Assembly (NCBI GenBank): GCA_017454375.1
Contig: JAFTDB010000016.1
Location: 1 to 44,801 of the forward strand
Direction of reading: 5' to 3'
Source of the DNA: Acholeplasmatales bacterium
GTDB lineage: Bacteria; Bacillota_I; Bacilli_A; Acholeplasmatales; Anaeroplasmataceae
DNA: 44,801 bases
Part shown: piece by piece, positions 1-13,200 of the stretch
How positions within the stretch are numbered: the first letter of the stretch is position 1
Layout: every line of letters begins with the position of its first letter
Notes under the pieces: model-generated
Database searches by the model: none
What the model was told of the DNA's origin: nothing
Seen by the model: the letters and a program-made list of their open reading frames with translations, nothing else
Program-made: the position numbers and the translations under genes

Positions 1-105
1 AAATCACAAAGTGAAGCATTATGTAACTACATAGATGAGCTATTTGGAAATGACAAGATGGAATTATGTAAAGAAGTAATACATAACATAGAACAAAACG
101 CATAA
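1..105 (+). CDS. C-terminal end of an unidentified protein (5' truncated)
   Basis: An open frame runs from the first base to a TAA stop at 103-105. It encodes the last 34 residues of a protein whose start lies outside the window. The tail is acidic and probably helical, with no recognisable motif. It ends 29 bases before the first large repeat-protein gene on the same strand. No terminator lies in that gap, so it is probably the preceding gene of the same operon. Confidence 0.6.
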   Translation, partial: KSQSEALCNYIDELFGNDKMELCKEVIHNIEQNA

Positions 106-134
106 TTAAAAATTATTAAAATGGATGTGATCTT

Positions 135-3100
135 ATGGGTAAATTAAAAGCCTTAATAATTATCATAGGTACACTATTCTTAGTATCAGCTGGAGCAGTT
201 GGCACATATTTCGGATTTATGGCAGCTGGTGTAATCAGCTTAGAGAAAAGAGAAGTAACTATGCAAATTGAAGATGTCGAGGCCAGCTATGACGGAAAGG
301 AGCATAAAGCCACTACCGCAACAGTAGTAGAAGGTAACATTGTTGAAGGTGATACATATGAGCTTGTAGCAACTTCATCAGCTGTTGATGTAGGCGCCGT
401 TACAGCAACTGGTAAGGTATATTTCTATGACAAGAATGGTAATGATATCACTTCTAAGTACAAATGTACTGTAAAGCCAGGCGAAATCAACATCACAAAG
501 AGAAAACTAAATATCACACTTGCGAGCGCATCAAAGGTTTATGATGGAACACCTTTATCATCTACCGATTTTGAAGCTGATAATCTTGTCCCAGTTGAGC
601 ATATTGTGCCAACATTTACTACTAGTGTCACATTCGTTACTGATAAGGCTAAGGCTAGATTAACTGCCACAATAGTTAATCAGCTTGGTACTGATGTTAG
701 TGCTAACTATGATATCAAATACACTAATAGCGATGCTGACTTGGAAATCACAAGACGTCCACTTGAGATAAAGACATTCAACGCTAATAAGGTATTTGAT
801 GGTACAGCATTAACTAATTCTGATGTTGAAATTAAAGGATTGATAGATGATGACATCTTAGATCCTAAGGATATAAAGACAACAGAGCTTAAATATGTTG
901 GAACTATAGAAAATGATGTTGTAAATGCTAATCAGCTACAAATCGTTAATACTAATGGCGATGATGTAACAGCCAATTATCAAATCTTAGTTCAAAGCAT
1001 GGGTAAGCTTGAGGTTACAAAACGTGATTTAATCGTTTATACACCTGATTATGAGGTTGAATATAGCGGTAGTAATCAAAAGTATTCTTACAAGTCTACT
1101 GATTTTGAAAAACTATTCGATGAAGCAGACTTAGAATTAATTGAAACTTCTGGTCTACTTAGAAACATGCAGGCAGAAATCACAGAGGATACTGCTTGTA
1201 CACAACATAAGAAGGTTGGTGAATACAAAAATGATGTTACATTTAATTTTGGTAATGCAGGTAAGAATTTCAATGTTAAATATGTAAAAGGTAATTTCAA
1301 AATCAAAAAGATTACATTAGATTTAAATGTTAAGCTTGCTAAAACAAGTAGAACCTATGATGGTAAAGAATTAGAAGGAAAAGATATTTATGATTTATCA
1401 ACTGCCTCTAAAGAATTCTTAACAGATAATGATATTACATTAACATATCAAAATGTTAATCAAATATTAAATGTTGGAACATATGTAACATCACTTATAT
1501 ACTCATTTAAAACTGAAGATACTAGTGATGAGAATTTATTCAATAGTATTGAACTTAATTATGAGCCACTTGAAATAACAATTACTCCAATTGAGCTTGA
1601 TATTCAAATGAAAAATATGAAGAATGCATATGATGGAACCGCAAGAAGCAATTTTGAATTTGGCTCTGATAACTATGAATTTAAGAATGGTTCAGGCAAG
1701 CTAGTTGATGGTGATTCATTAAAGATTGTATTCAAGACAAGCAGTGGAGATGCCATTAAGAATGTTAATACATATACTCTTAAGTATTCTAATATCTTAA
1801 TTAACAATCAGGAAACTAGTAACTATAAATTAAAAACTGAGCTTGGTAATATATCTTATGAGATAGAAAAAGCTAAGGTTACATTAAAGCTAGAAACTGA
1901 AAAAATATATGATGGAATAGCTTTAACTTATGATAAGGATCATTATTTAGTTACAGCTGGAACTATCTATCCAGGTGATGATTTGTTAGTTTCATATAAG
2001 AGTGATTTAACTGTTAAAGAGGTTAATGTATACCAACTTACTCAATTGAAATCTTCTCTTGATAATTATGAGCTTTCATTTACAAACGCACCAAGTAATT
2101 CAATTCAATATAAGATTAGCTCACCTAATATTAAATGTGTATTACAGAATAATGCTTTAGGCAACAAATATACAGGTGATAACTTATTAGATTCAAGCAA
2201 GATTGCATGTAAGATTACTGATGAGGCAGGAAATGATATAACTAGCCAATTCCAACCAGCTAAGCTTAATATAGCTTATCAAGCATTAAACACTAATGGA
2301 GAACTATCTCAATCTATTTATGAGGTTGGCAATTATACAATTAGTGTAGCCAAAGTAATATATGATGAAAAACCATTAACAGTAGTTGATGGAGGAAAGA
2401 TCGAATTAAGTGTTGGAACTAAGGATGCAACATTTACTATCATAAATCAACATAGTGATACTGCGAAAGCTATGACATATAGTGGTGCATATTATTCACT
2501 TCCAAATCCAACCTTTGGTAGTCTTGGTACTGGTGATGTAGTTAATGTTATCTCAAATGATAAATTTGATTATGGTGATACAAAGGAATCAGGAAATTAT
2601 TACTATTCAGTAGCAAATATTAAATTCTCAATAGTTGATAGTAATGGTAATAATAAAACTAAGAATTACAATATTACAAATTCGAATGCAGAAGTAAGTA
2701 ATGGTGTAATTTCATATCAAGAAAAGATTTATTTTAAACCAGCAGAATTAACTGTTGAAGTTAACAAAACAAGCCAAGTGTATGATGGGAAAAAATATCC
2801 AACAATAACATTAGCTGATGATGATTTTGAAAGTGTTAATGGTCTTGTTGGTGGAGATACATTACAGCTTGTTTGTACTAGTGCCAACATGAAAGAGGTT
2901 GGAGAATATAACTTGATCTTATCTAAATTATTAATTAATAATGCTCCAACTACGAAGTATACAATTGACAATTTTATTCAAGGTTATGAAATCACTGCAG
3001 CTTCTGTTAGCTTAAAGCTAAATACAGAAAAGATATATGATGGTGAAGAATTAACTAAGTTTGATCATACACTTTATGGTGTTACATCAGGAACAATTTA

Positions 3101-4178
3101 TACTGGTGATGAAGTAGAAGTCAAATTCAGCTGTATTGATCAAGTAGTTAATGTTGGATATTACAATCTAACAGATTTCAAAACAGAAAATAAGAATTAT
3201 AAACTAACTATTTCTAATGCAAATGCAGGTAACCTTACATTTGAGGTTAAGTCACCTGCAGTTAAATTCACATTATCAAACGATGGTTTAGGTAATGAAT
3301 ATAATGGTTCTAACTTATTAGTTTCTAATCTAATTAGTTTTGCCGTAACTGATGCGAGTGATAACCCGTTAGCATTAGATATGACAAAGCTTAGTGTTAC
3401 ATATGAAGCTTTAAACACTAATAGTGGTGAAACATCAAAGACAATCTTTGACGCAGGACAGTATTCTATTTATGTTGCAAGTGCTACATATGATGGTGCA
3501 CCAGTTACTATCCTAAATGGTGGTTCACTTCCATTAATAGTTGCAACAAAAGAAGTAACACTAAATATTTTAAATGCTCATGCTACATATTCAGCAGCTA
3601 TTACATTTGATGGCCAAGCTCATTCATTTGAAGGTGCAACTGTAACTGGACTTGTAACAGGTGATTCTGTTGACTTCATTTCTAAAGAGTCAATTGACTT
3701 CTATACTAAGATGTACAAGGATGACGCCAACAAATATTATGAGCCTTTAACTGGCGTATTTAGAATTGTTGATTCTTATGGTAAGAACAATACAACAAAT
3801 TATAGTTTTGGTTCTATTCAAGTAGTGGATGGAACAGTTACTGTTACTGCTAATGTATATTTCAAACCGCTTCATGTTGAATATGTTTATGGTTCAACAT
3901 TTGTAGTATCTCAAACTAATGTTGATGATCAAATGCCATTTGATGCAGATGAACCAAATTCAATGTATACATTATCAACTGCTCTACCTAATGGTTACAG
4001 CGTTCAAGTATATTATAAAGAAATTGATTTCAGTACATATGATGATGGCGCTGGTAAAACTATTAAAGGAACATATGCCCTAGAAATAGATGATTGTGAT
4101 GTTTATTATTTAGGAAATAAGGTAAATGACAAAATCATTATTGATGATTATGTAGATGGTTCAATTGTAGTTATTTAA
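135..4178 (+). CDS. YDG/MBG-repeat surface protein, N-terminally anchored, 1347 aa
   Basis: Predicted membrane-anchored extracellular beta-repeat protein. Residues about 6-32 form one hydrophobic segment after a short Lys-containing start, which suggests a signal anchor. The rest is a string of 80-100-residue beta-rich repeats marked by a Y-D/S/N-G motif at about residues 52, 136, 221, 310, 408, 499, 592, 679, 782, 883, 969, 1056 and 1159. This motif is typical of the YDG/MBG domains found in bacterial surface proteins. Residues about 490-870 and 870-1250 are a tandem duplication, with motifs offset by 377-384 residues. There is no LPXTG signal or C-terminal TM. The start is the ATG at 135, with only a weak ribosome site (GGATGTGAT). 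The next gene, 37 bases on, is the same type of protein. Its role could be adhesion or an envelope scaffold; the ligand is unknown. Confidence 0.8.
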   Translation: MGKLKALIIIIGTLFLVSAGAVGTYFGFMAAGVISLEKREVTMQIEDVEASYDGKEHKATTATVVEGNIVEGDTYELVATSSAVDVGAVTATGKVYFYDKNGNDITSKYKCTVKPGEINITKRKLNITLASASKVYDGTPLSSTDFEADNLVPVEHIVPTFTTSVTFVTDKAKARLTATIVNQLGTDVSANYDIKYTNSDADLEITRRPLEIKTFNANKVFDGTALTNSDVEIKGLIDDDILDPKDIKTTELKYVGTIENDVVNANQLQIVNTNGDDVTANYQILVQSMGKLEVTKRDLIVYTPDYEVEYSGSNQKYSYKSTDFEKLFDEADLELIETSGLLRNMQAEITEDTACTQHKKVGEYKNDVTFNFGNAGKNFNVKYVKGNFKIKKITLDLNVKLAKTSRTYDGKELEGKDIYDLSTASKEFLTDNDITLTYQNVNQILNVGTYVTSLIYSFKTEDTSDENLFNSIELNYEPLEITITPIELDIQMKNMKNAYDGTARSNFEFGSDNYEFKNGSGKLVDGDSLKIVFKTSSGDAIKNVNTYTLKYSNILINNQETSNYKLKTELGNISYEIEKAKVTLKLETEKIYDGIALTYDKDHYLVTAGTIYPGDDLLVSYKSDLTVKEVNVYQLTQLKSSLDNYELSFTNAPSNSIQYKISSPNIKCVLQNNALGNKYTGDNLLDSSKIACKITDEAGNDITSQFQPAKLNIAYQALNTNGELSQSIYEVGNYTISVAKVIYDEKPLTVVDGGKIELSVGTKDATFTIINQHSDTAKAMTYSGAYYSLPNPTFGSLGTGDVVNVISNDKFDYGDTKESGNYYYSVANIKFSIVDSNGNNKTKNYNITNSNAEVSNGVISYQEKIYFKPAELTVEVNKTSQVYDGKKYPTITLADDDFESVNGLVGGDTLQLVCTSANMKEVGEYNLILSKLLINNAPTTKYTIDNFIQGYEITAASVSLKLNTEKIYDGEELTKFDHTLYGVTSGTIYTGDEVEVKFSCIDQVVNVGYYNLTDFKTENKNYKLTISNANAGNLTFEVKSPAVKFTLSNDGLGNEYNGSNLLVSNLISFAVTDASDNPLALDMTKLSVTYEALNTNSGETSKTIFDAGQYSIYVASATYDGAPVTILNGGSLPLIVATKEVTLNILNAHATYSAAITFDGQAHSFEGATVTGLVTGDSVDFISKESIDFYTKMYKDDANKYYEPLTGVFRIVDSYGKNNTTNYSFGSIQVVDGTVTVTANVYFKPLHVEYVYGSTFVVSQTNVDDQMPFDADEPNSMYTLSTALPNGYSVQVYYKEIDFSTYDDGAGKTIKGTYALEIDDCDVYYLGNKVNDKIIIDDYVDGSIVVI
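1595..3868 (+). repeat. Tandem duplication inside the 1347-aa protein gene
   Basis: Two consecutive units of about 1.15 kb (roughly 1595-2743 and 2744-3868) encode the same domain order. Each has a YDG repeat ending near an ILINN motif, then a KIYDG repeat, a Y-T/N-G repeat followed by an ALNTN motif, a repeat with FRIVDSYG/FSIVDSNG-like wording, and a closing YFKP. The copies have diverged at DNA level, so this is an old duplication, and the borders are approximate. Confidence 0.7.
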
Positions 4179-4215
4179 TAAATATTTAAATTAAAACGAA
4201 AGGAGGTGACACCTG

Positions 4216-7200
4216 ATGTCAATGTATGAAGCATATGCTAGCAAGGTTAAAAAGTTTGCTAACATAAAAAACACAATCATGCGTTTTAAAATTTTAATAA
4301 TTTCAATTATTGTAGTTTTATTAGGACTTTTAATTGCCTATTTAGTACTTAAAGGAAGAACATTTTCTGAGATAAAGGGTGTCACTTCCTATACATATGG
4401 TGAAGAAGTAGATTTCTCTGCTGATCCACTATTTAGTAATGTACTTTATTTTGAATACAGAGAACAAGGTGGAACAAAATGGGTTAGGGAAGCACCTAAG
4501 CGTAAGGGTGAATATAGTGTAAGAGCTGTATCACAAGGCTCATTTGGTATGAGCTATTCATCCGAAAAGGAATTCACTATCGCAGCTGCCCCACTAGAAT
4601 TCACTGTTACTGATTCTGAAATCGAATATGGTACATACCCTAGATACACTTATACTAATCTAATAAGTGGTGATAAGTTAGCAAATATGACATTTGCGTA
4701 TGAGAATATATCACTAAAATCTACTAAGATTAATGTAGTATTAGATTCAGTTAAGGTAGTTAATGAAAATGGTGATGATGTAACATCTTGTTACAATGTC
4801 ACATCTAATGGAAAGGATATTAATTTTATCGCAAGAAATATTAGTATCAATCCATATTTAGAAGATAATGTTAAAACATTTGTTTATAACGGTGAAAAGG
4901 TTGATTATCAAAATACATTTACTATTTCAAAGGAATTAGGATATGAAGATAAGATCACTGTTGAAACAAAGATTTTTGATGCTTCAGATAATGAAGTAGC
5001 TCAAGCAATTAATCCAGGTGAATATAAGATTAAGGTTACTAATTATAGCTATACAAGTGGTGATTTAAATACTACAGGTAACTATAATACAACTACTAAT
5101 ATTTATTCATTTACAATTAATAAACGACCTATTACAGTATTAACTTCATCTGCGTCATTCGTCTATGATGGACTTAACCATCAAGCATCAGCTGAAGCTG
5201 ATTACTATTTAGGTGAAGGTTCAAATGAACTATGTCTAGACCATAAGCTAGCATTAAATGCTGAGGTAGCAGTACCTACAGTTAAATATGTAGCTGACTC
5301 TAATTTAGATAATAATCTAGGTGTAATCATTGTTGATGGTGAAGGAAATAATGTAACTGATTTATATCAAATTAATTTTGAATATGGAAAGCTAGATGTT
5401 ACAAGAAGAAGCATCGAAGTTAATACTTCATCTGCTACATTTGAGTATGATGGCTTAGAACATTTTGTTAATGCATCAACTGATGTTTATTTGACTGAAG
5501 GTTATGAACTAGGTGCAGCTGATGAATTCAAGTTTGCATCTGAAAATTATTATCCAAAGGCTATCTATCCATCTACAACATCAAATGTATTAGATTATAA
5601 GATTGTAAATGGTGAACTTGATGTAACATCAAATTATGATATTACAAATAAATTTGGTGATATCGTTATTACTAAACGTAACGTTAAGATTAAGCCAAAG
5701 AATAATATTAATTTCATATATGGCGATAGTATCATTTATGAAAATGATAATTATGAACTTGTTGATTCGACATATGCATTAAATGATGGTGTTGATTCAA
5801 TAAAGGTTACAAAGGTTAAATACTTGCAAAATAATACTGAGATTACTCCTCATAATGTCGGTGAATATGGCATAGATATTACAGATTATTTATCAGATTA
5901 TTATGATGTAGAATTTGTAAGCTCAGATATTAAGCTTACTATTTTAAAGGCTAGCCTTGGAATTAATTTACTTTCTGTTGCTGATCTTTTATATGATGGT
6001 AATCCATCATTATATCCAGCAGGAGTTAATAATTTTGAAGTTGTAAATGGCAATATTAAATATAATGATAAGCTAGAAATTAATGTTAAATATTATTATA
6101 TTGATGGTGAAGATTATGTTTATGTAGATGTGCCTATTAATATTAATATATATAATGTTATATATGATTCATATTTATTAAATGGTGATGAAGTTGATAA
6201 TTATGATATTTCAGTTTTAAATACATCTGAAATTAAGATTGCAGAGAGACCATTAGTATTAGCTCCTTATAAATTAGATAATAAGGTATTAGATGGTACT
6301 GCCTTAAAGGAATATGATAGAGTAGCATATACTCTTGATCAAATAGAATATCAAATCACTGATGGTGAGATTCTAGCTGGTGAAGATATTGAAATAGCAT
6401 ATGAATTTGTAGATTCAAATGGTGATGTTGTCACTGCATTAGATGCAGGAGAATACACTGTTAGAATTAAAGAAGTTCATGTAACTAATAACGGCGTTAA
6501 TGTAGATAATGAATATGCATTTGATATTACATCAACTGCGTCTTTTGAAATTGCCAGAAGAAAGGTTAGCATTAAGCCAATTGATAGAACAAGAGAATAT
6601 GGTGAAGAATATAATTATTATTATGTAGATTCTGATCCATCAAAGAATGAGCTTGTAAATAATGCAACATTTATTGATATCAATAGTAAGCTACTTGACT
6701 CTGATGAGGTAAAGGTAATAGTTGCGTATGATCGTGATGTTAAGCATACAGGTAGTTATGTGATTTCTATTTCAAGCATCAAGATTATAGTTGATGGTGT
6801 GGAATATAACGAAGAGAATTATCAAAATTATGCCTTTACATATACAGAAACATCTACACTTAAAATAACTAAACGTACTATTTTCTTATCATTAAATGAT
6901 ATGCCTGATTATACATATGATGGTAAATTCCATCAATATGATGAAGAATCTTTTGGTAACTATAAGGATATTAATAGAGATTTAGGCTATGATGATAGGA
7001 TAAGAGTAAAGGTTAGCTATCCAGAATGTCTAACAAAATATCCAGTTAACGCAGGAAATTATTCTGTTTCCTATGGCTATATTGATGTTGAATCTCCAAC
7101 TGATAATCTAGCTACACCAGATGATTACGATATTATATGCATTTGGGGCGTAGAATATAAGATTAATAAATTGGCTATAACTATAACACTAGATGATATA

Positions 7201-10200
7201 GAAAATCACGAATATGATAGAACTGCATATTATTATGAAGAAGTAGAGTATGGTAATTATAAGAGCTTAACAGAAAATCTGGGTGATGGCGATTCATTAA
7301 GATTAAAAGTAAGATATTATGATAATAATGGCTTAATGGATACTAAGCCAATTAATGCAGGAACATATGATGTAGAAGGATACGACTTTGAAATATCTAC
7401 CGAATCTACAATCCATGAGGCATTAAAAGATAATTACATAATTACATATGCCGCAGCTATATCTTATGATATTACTCCAAGATTGGTTGAAATTAAGCCA
7501 ATTGATAGAACACGTGAATATGGCGAAGCTTATGATTATTACTATACAGATAGCGATCCTACAAAGACTGAACTTGCTAACAACGATACATGGATTGATA
7601 TTAACAGCAAGCTACTTGACTCTGATGAGGTTAAGGTAGTAGTTGCCTATGATCATAGTGTTAAGCATGCTGGTAGCTATACAATATCTATTACTGAAAT
7701 AAGTATTATTGTTGATGGCGTAGAATATAACGAAGCTGATTACAACAATTATTCATTTACATATACAGAAAAATCAGAACTTGTTATTACAAGAAGAAAT
7801 ATTGAAATAACATTAAATGCTATGCCTAATGTTGAATATGATAGAGAATATCATAAATATGATGAATTATCTTGGAATAACTATTTGAAGGCTGATAGAG
7901 AGCTTGGATATGATGATGAAATTAGAGTAAGAGTAATCTACCCTGATTGCGCAACTGATTATCCAATTGATGTGGGTAGCTACAAGGTTCGTTATTCATA
8001 CATCGATGTAAGAAGTGCTACTGACCCTAATGCTACATCATCTGATTATTCTATTAGCGTACCAGCTGATGTTACATTCACAATAACTAGAAGAACAATA
8101 GCAATTAAGCCTATTGATAGAACAAGAGAATATGGTGAGGCTTATGATTATTATTATGTAGATTCTGATCCTACTAAGGCAGCACTAGATAATAATGATA
8201 CATGGATTGATATCAACAGCAAGCTACTTCCAGGTGATGAGGTTAAAGTAACAGTTGCCTATGACCGTGATGTTAAGCATACAGGTGAATATACAATCTC
8301 TATAACTGGAATTAAGATTATAGTTGATGGCGTGGAATATAATGAAGTAGATTACAATAATTATTTATTCAAATATACCGCAACATCAGAGTTAGAGATT
8401 ACTCCAAGAATCATTAAGATTACATTGAATGATATGGAAGATGTAACTTATGATGGCTTATATCATAAGTATGATGAAAATACATTTAGTAATTACAAAT
8501 CATCAGATAGAGCTTTAGCTTATGATGATGAAATAAAAGTATATATTGAATATGTTAATCTAACAGATACATATTACCCAGTAAACGCAGGAAACTACAC
8601 AGTAGGCTATAAGGACTTCACAGTTCAAGGCGATAGCGGTAATACAGTTAAAGAGGATTACGATATAACAGTTGATGATACTATTTCATTTAGCATTAAT
8701 AAATTAGCTGTTGAAATAACATTAAATAACATGTCTAATCATGAATATGATAGACAGACATATTCATATAAGGATGAATATAATAATTATTTAGCATCTT
8801 CAGTAGCTCTAGGTGATGGTGATTCATTAAAGGCAGTTGTAAGATATTATGATACTAATAATAACTTAATGACTGACCTACCAATTAATGTTGGTACATA
8901 TACTGTAGAAGGATATGACTTCGAGATAGCTACAACATCACTAATTCATGCTGCATCAAAGGATAATTACATAATTACATATGCCGCAGCTATATCTTAT
9001 GATATTACTCCAAGATTGGTTGAAATTAAGCCAATTGATAGAGAAAGAGAATATGGTGAAGATTATAATTATTATTATAAGGATTCTGATCCATCTAAGG
9101 CAGAGCTTTCAAATAATGAAACATTCATTGATATTAATAATAAACTATTATCTGGTGATGAATTAAAGGTAACTATTTCATATGATAGAGAGGTTAAGCA
9201 TACAGGTAATTACACAATCTCTATTATTGGAATAAAGATAATTGTTGGTGGCGTTGAATATAATAAGGCTGATTATCAAAATTATGATATCACTTATACA
9301 GCGACTTCATCATTAATGATTACTCCAAGAAATATAAAAATTATTATTAGTGATTTAGCGGATGTTGAATATGATAGAGAATACCATGAATATGATATGG
9401 ATTCTTGGTCAAATTATAATACTACATCAACTAGAGCTTTAGCTTATGATGATGAGATTAGAATTAGTGTTACATATGAAAAGAATTCTAACCCAATCTT
9501 AAGACCAATTGACGAAGGTACATATAAGGTTAATGGCGATGATTATGAGGTAAGAGGAGATAGTGGTGCCACTGTAAAAGGTGATTATAACATCACTTAT
9601 GAATCATCAGAATTCATAATCAAGAGACGTAAAATATCAATTAAGCCAATTGATAGAACTAGAGAATATGGTGAAGATTATGATTATCATCACATAGATT
9701 CTGATCCTACTAAGGCAGTACTTGATAATAATGATACATGGATTGATATCAACAGCAAGCTACTTCCAGGTGATGAGGTGAAGGTAGTAGTTGCCTATGA
9801 CCGTGATGTACGCCACGTTGGTGAATATGTAATTTCTATTACAGGTATTGTAATTATTGTAGGTGGTACAGAATATACTGAGACAGCCTATACAAATTAT
9901 GAATTCACATATACCGCAACATCAAAGCTTGAAATAACTAAGAGAATTGTTGAAATAACATTAAAGAATGTGGATTCAGAACCATTTGAATATGATAGAG
10001 AATATCATGGCTATGATGAAACATTTGGTAATTATTTATCTAAGGATAGAGCTCCTTCAATTTATGGAGAGGATATAAAGGTTCTAGTTAAATATTATAA
10101 GGGAACTGAAGAAATAACTCCTAAGCCAATTGATGTTGGCACATACAAAGTTGTAGGAGTTGGCCATGAAATTGATAATGGCGGCTATGCTACAGATTAT

Positions 10201-13200
10201 GAGATTTCATTTGCTAATGAAGTTGAATTTAGTATTACTCCTAGAACAATTGAAATTAAACCAATCGATAGAAATAGAGAATATGGTGAAAATTATGATT
10301 ATTATCATGTAGGTTCAGATCCTACTAAGGCAACACTTTCAAATAATGATACATTTGAAGAGGTGCTAGGAATTGGACAAGATCCTAAACTATTATCTGA
10401 TGATCAAGTTAAGGTAGTAGTAGCACATGCTGGTGAGCATAAGCACGCAGGTGATTATACAATCTCTATTACATCAATTAGTATTATTGTTGAAGGAGTA
10501 GAATATGCTGAAGGTGATTATGCAAATTATGCATTCACATATACAGCAACATCTACATTAACAATAACTAGACGTTCTATGACAATTAAATTAAATACAG
10601 TTGCTGATCATGAATATGATAGAACTCCTCACGGTTATGAATATGATGGCTGGTCTAACTATAATAAGACTGCCACAGGTAAAACAACTGGTATTTATAA
10701 TGATGAGATTAAGCTTGAGGTTAGATACATCAAGACATTAACAGGTCTACAAATTACACCTAAGCCAATTGATGCTTCTGAATATAGAGTAGAAATAGTT
10801 GATTATGATGTACAAACATTCGGTTATAAATCAGATTATCTTCTTGATTTATCTGATACCGTAACTTATGAAATAACTCCAAGAGAGGTTGAATTAAAAC
10901 CTACTAATAGGGAAACTGTATATGGTGCAACATATGATTACTTTGATGGTGTTAATCCAGAATATGTAGATATTAATAATAAGCTACTTCCAGGTGATGA
11001 GTTAATTATTACAGTATCTTATGATAGAGCAGTAAAACGCACTGGATCTTATGATATTAGGATTTCATCACTTCGTGTTGTCGTAGGTGGTACTGATAAT
11101 TATGAAGAGCTTGCATATTCTAATTATCATTTCACATATACACAAAAAGCTACTTTAGTAGTAACTCCTAAGCCTGTTACATTAGTGTTCAAGGAAATGG
11201 ATGATATGCCATATAACGGAGAAGAACATAGATATTATAATGGTTATAACAATTATGATTTAGTTCATTCTACTCCGCTTGCATATGATGATGAGATTGA
11301 GATATTAGTAACTTATCCAGGCTGTCAAACTCCATACCCAATTAATATTGGTGAGTACACAGTTAGATATGATTCATTAATAATCAATTCACCAACTGAT
11401 CCAAATGCAACACTATCTGACTATAGCTTTACGACTCCTACAGATATCACATTTAATATCGTTAAGATTTATATAACTATAGGATTAAAGAATAATGTAT
11501 TAGCTTCATCATACGTATATGATAGTGAATATCATGAATATGGAGAAGAAACTAATAATTATAATTTGATCAGTGGAACAATAACTCCAGGTAATGTAAT
11601 TACTGTTAAATGTAATTATTATAAGCTAGTTGGAACTGAATATGTTCTAATGGATAATAAGCCAATTAATGTTGGTAACTATAAGGTTACATTTAAAGAA
11701 ATCTATGTAGTTAAAGCTGGCGAGGTTGAGGTTAACAAAGAAAATTATGATGTAACATGTACAGATGAATTATTCTTTAGTATTACACCATTAACATTAC
11801 ATATGAGCTACATAAATAATGTTGTTGACCTATCATATCAATATAATGGTTCACCTCGTTACTATGACGAACTTGCTGGTAACTTTGAACTTGGTATAGG
11901 TGATATTCAACCAGCAAATGATAATATTATAGTAATTTCTAATTATTCTAAATTAGTTTCTGGTATTTATGAATTAATGGATGGATATCCAGTTGATTCA
12001 GGTACATATAAGATTACTTATAAAGAAATAAGTGTTGAAAGCACTAATGGAAATGATGATGTAACTAAAGACAATTATAATATCATATTCACTGGTGAAA
12101 TAGGATTTAGTATTACACCTCGTCCTATCACAATTAAACCACTTGATTATGAATATGAATATGGTGATGAATTCACTCTAGTTACAACTAATTTCGCTCA
12201 TCCAGAGGGAACTGAAATTGCAGATCCAGTAGAAGTAACACTTAATTATTATAATCTTGATGAATCACAACTTGATTTAACATCTGTAATTCATGTTGGT
12301 AATTATAAGGTTAAGATTGCATCAATCAGAATTTTCTTTGAGGATGAATGGATTAGTGAAGATGAATACATTAATTATGCATTCTCATATACTGAAACTT
12401 CACCTGTAGAGGTTACTGCACGTGAAATTGGAATTAAGTTAACTCCACTAGATGATTCTGTATATGATAGAGAATATCATGGATATGTTGAAAATGAGTG
12501 GTCTAATTATAATATGGAAGATACAAAGACTCTTGGCTATGATGATAAGATTATGGTCAATGTTCAATATATCAATTTATATGATAATTCTGTTGTATCT
12601 GGTAAGCCTATTGATGCAGGTACATACAAGGTTCAAATTACAAGTGCTACTATTAATAATTTGAATGTAACTGACTATAGTTTGGATTTAACAGACGAAG
12701 TTGAGTATCAAATAACTAGAAGAGAAGTTAGGGTTAGTCCACTTGATAAATCATGTACATATGGTGATGCATATGATTATTTCGATGGAAGTGATCCAAC
12801 ATACGAGGATGTTGATTCTAAGCTACTTACGGGTGATAGCTTAATTATCACAGTTGATTATAACAATCCAGTTAAGCATGGCGGAACATATGTAATATCT
12901 ATTGATACAATTAAGGTTGTTGTTGGTGGTGTTGAATATGATGAAGCTAATTATGGTAACTATTCATTTATTAGAGATGAAGCTGAATTAATTGTTAATC
13001 CAAAGATAATTAGCGTTACTCTTAATCCAATGAATGATGTTATCTATGATGGACTTGCTCATACATATGATGATTCTTCATATGGAAATTATGCAGGTGT
13101 AACTGGATTAGTTGCCGGTGATGATATTAAGGTACATGTAATATTTGATAATCCTACTCCAACAAATGTAGGTGAATATCATTCAACAAGCTGTACATTT

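Larger units (their letters stand above)
6875..9941 (+). repeat. Higher-order tandem duplication (about 1533 bp unit) in the giant gene
   Basis: Two consecutive units of 511-512 codons (about 6875-8408 and 8409-9941) encode the same five-domain order: B, a third variant with an NHEYDR motif, A, B, A. Two separate stretches of identical DNA occur at almost the same offset: 81 bases at offset 1533 and about 56 bases at offset 1536 (8188 and 9724). One segmental duplication explains both. Borders are approximate. Confidence 0.75.

Noticed and set aside
4203..4213. AGGTG-A-CACCT palindrome at the giant gene's ribosome site as a regulatory hairpin
   Set aside because: The arms are separated by one base, too few for a loop, so it cannot fold as a simple hairpin.
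7448..9166. Two alternative-frame ORFs sharing the same first 21 residues
   Set aside because: They are shadows of the 81-bp duplicated segment in the giant gene and not genes of their own.
6500..13000. Regularly spaced repeated DNA that could look like CRISPR or satellite repeats
   Set aside because: The repeats keep one open frame, vary in sequence, and encode protein domains of about 100 residues; there are no short identical repeats with unique spacers.
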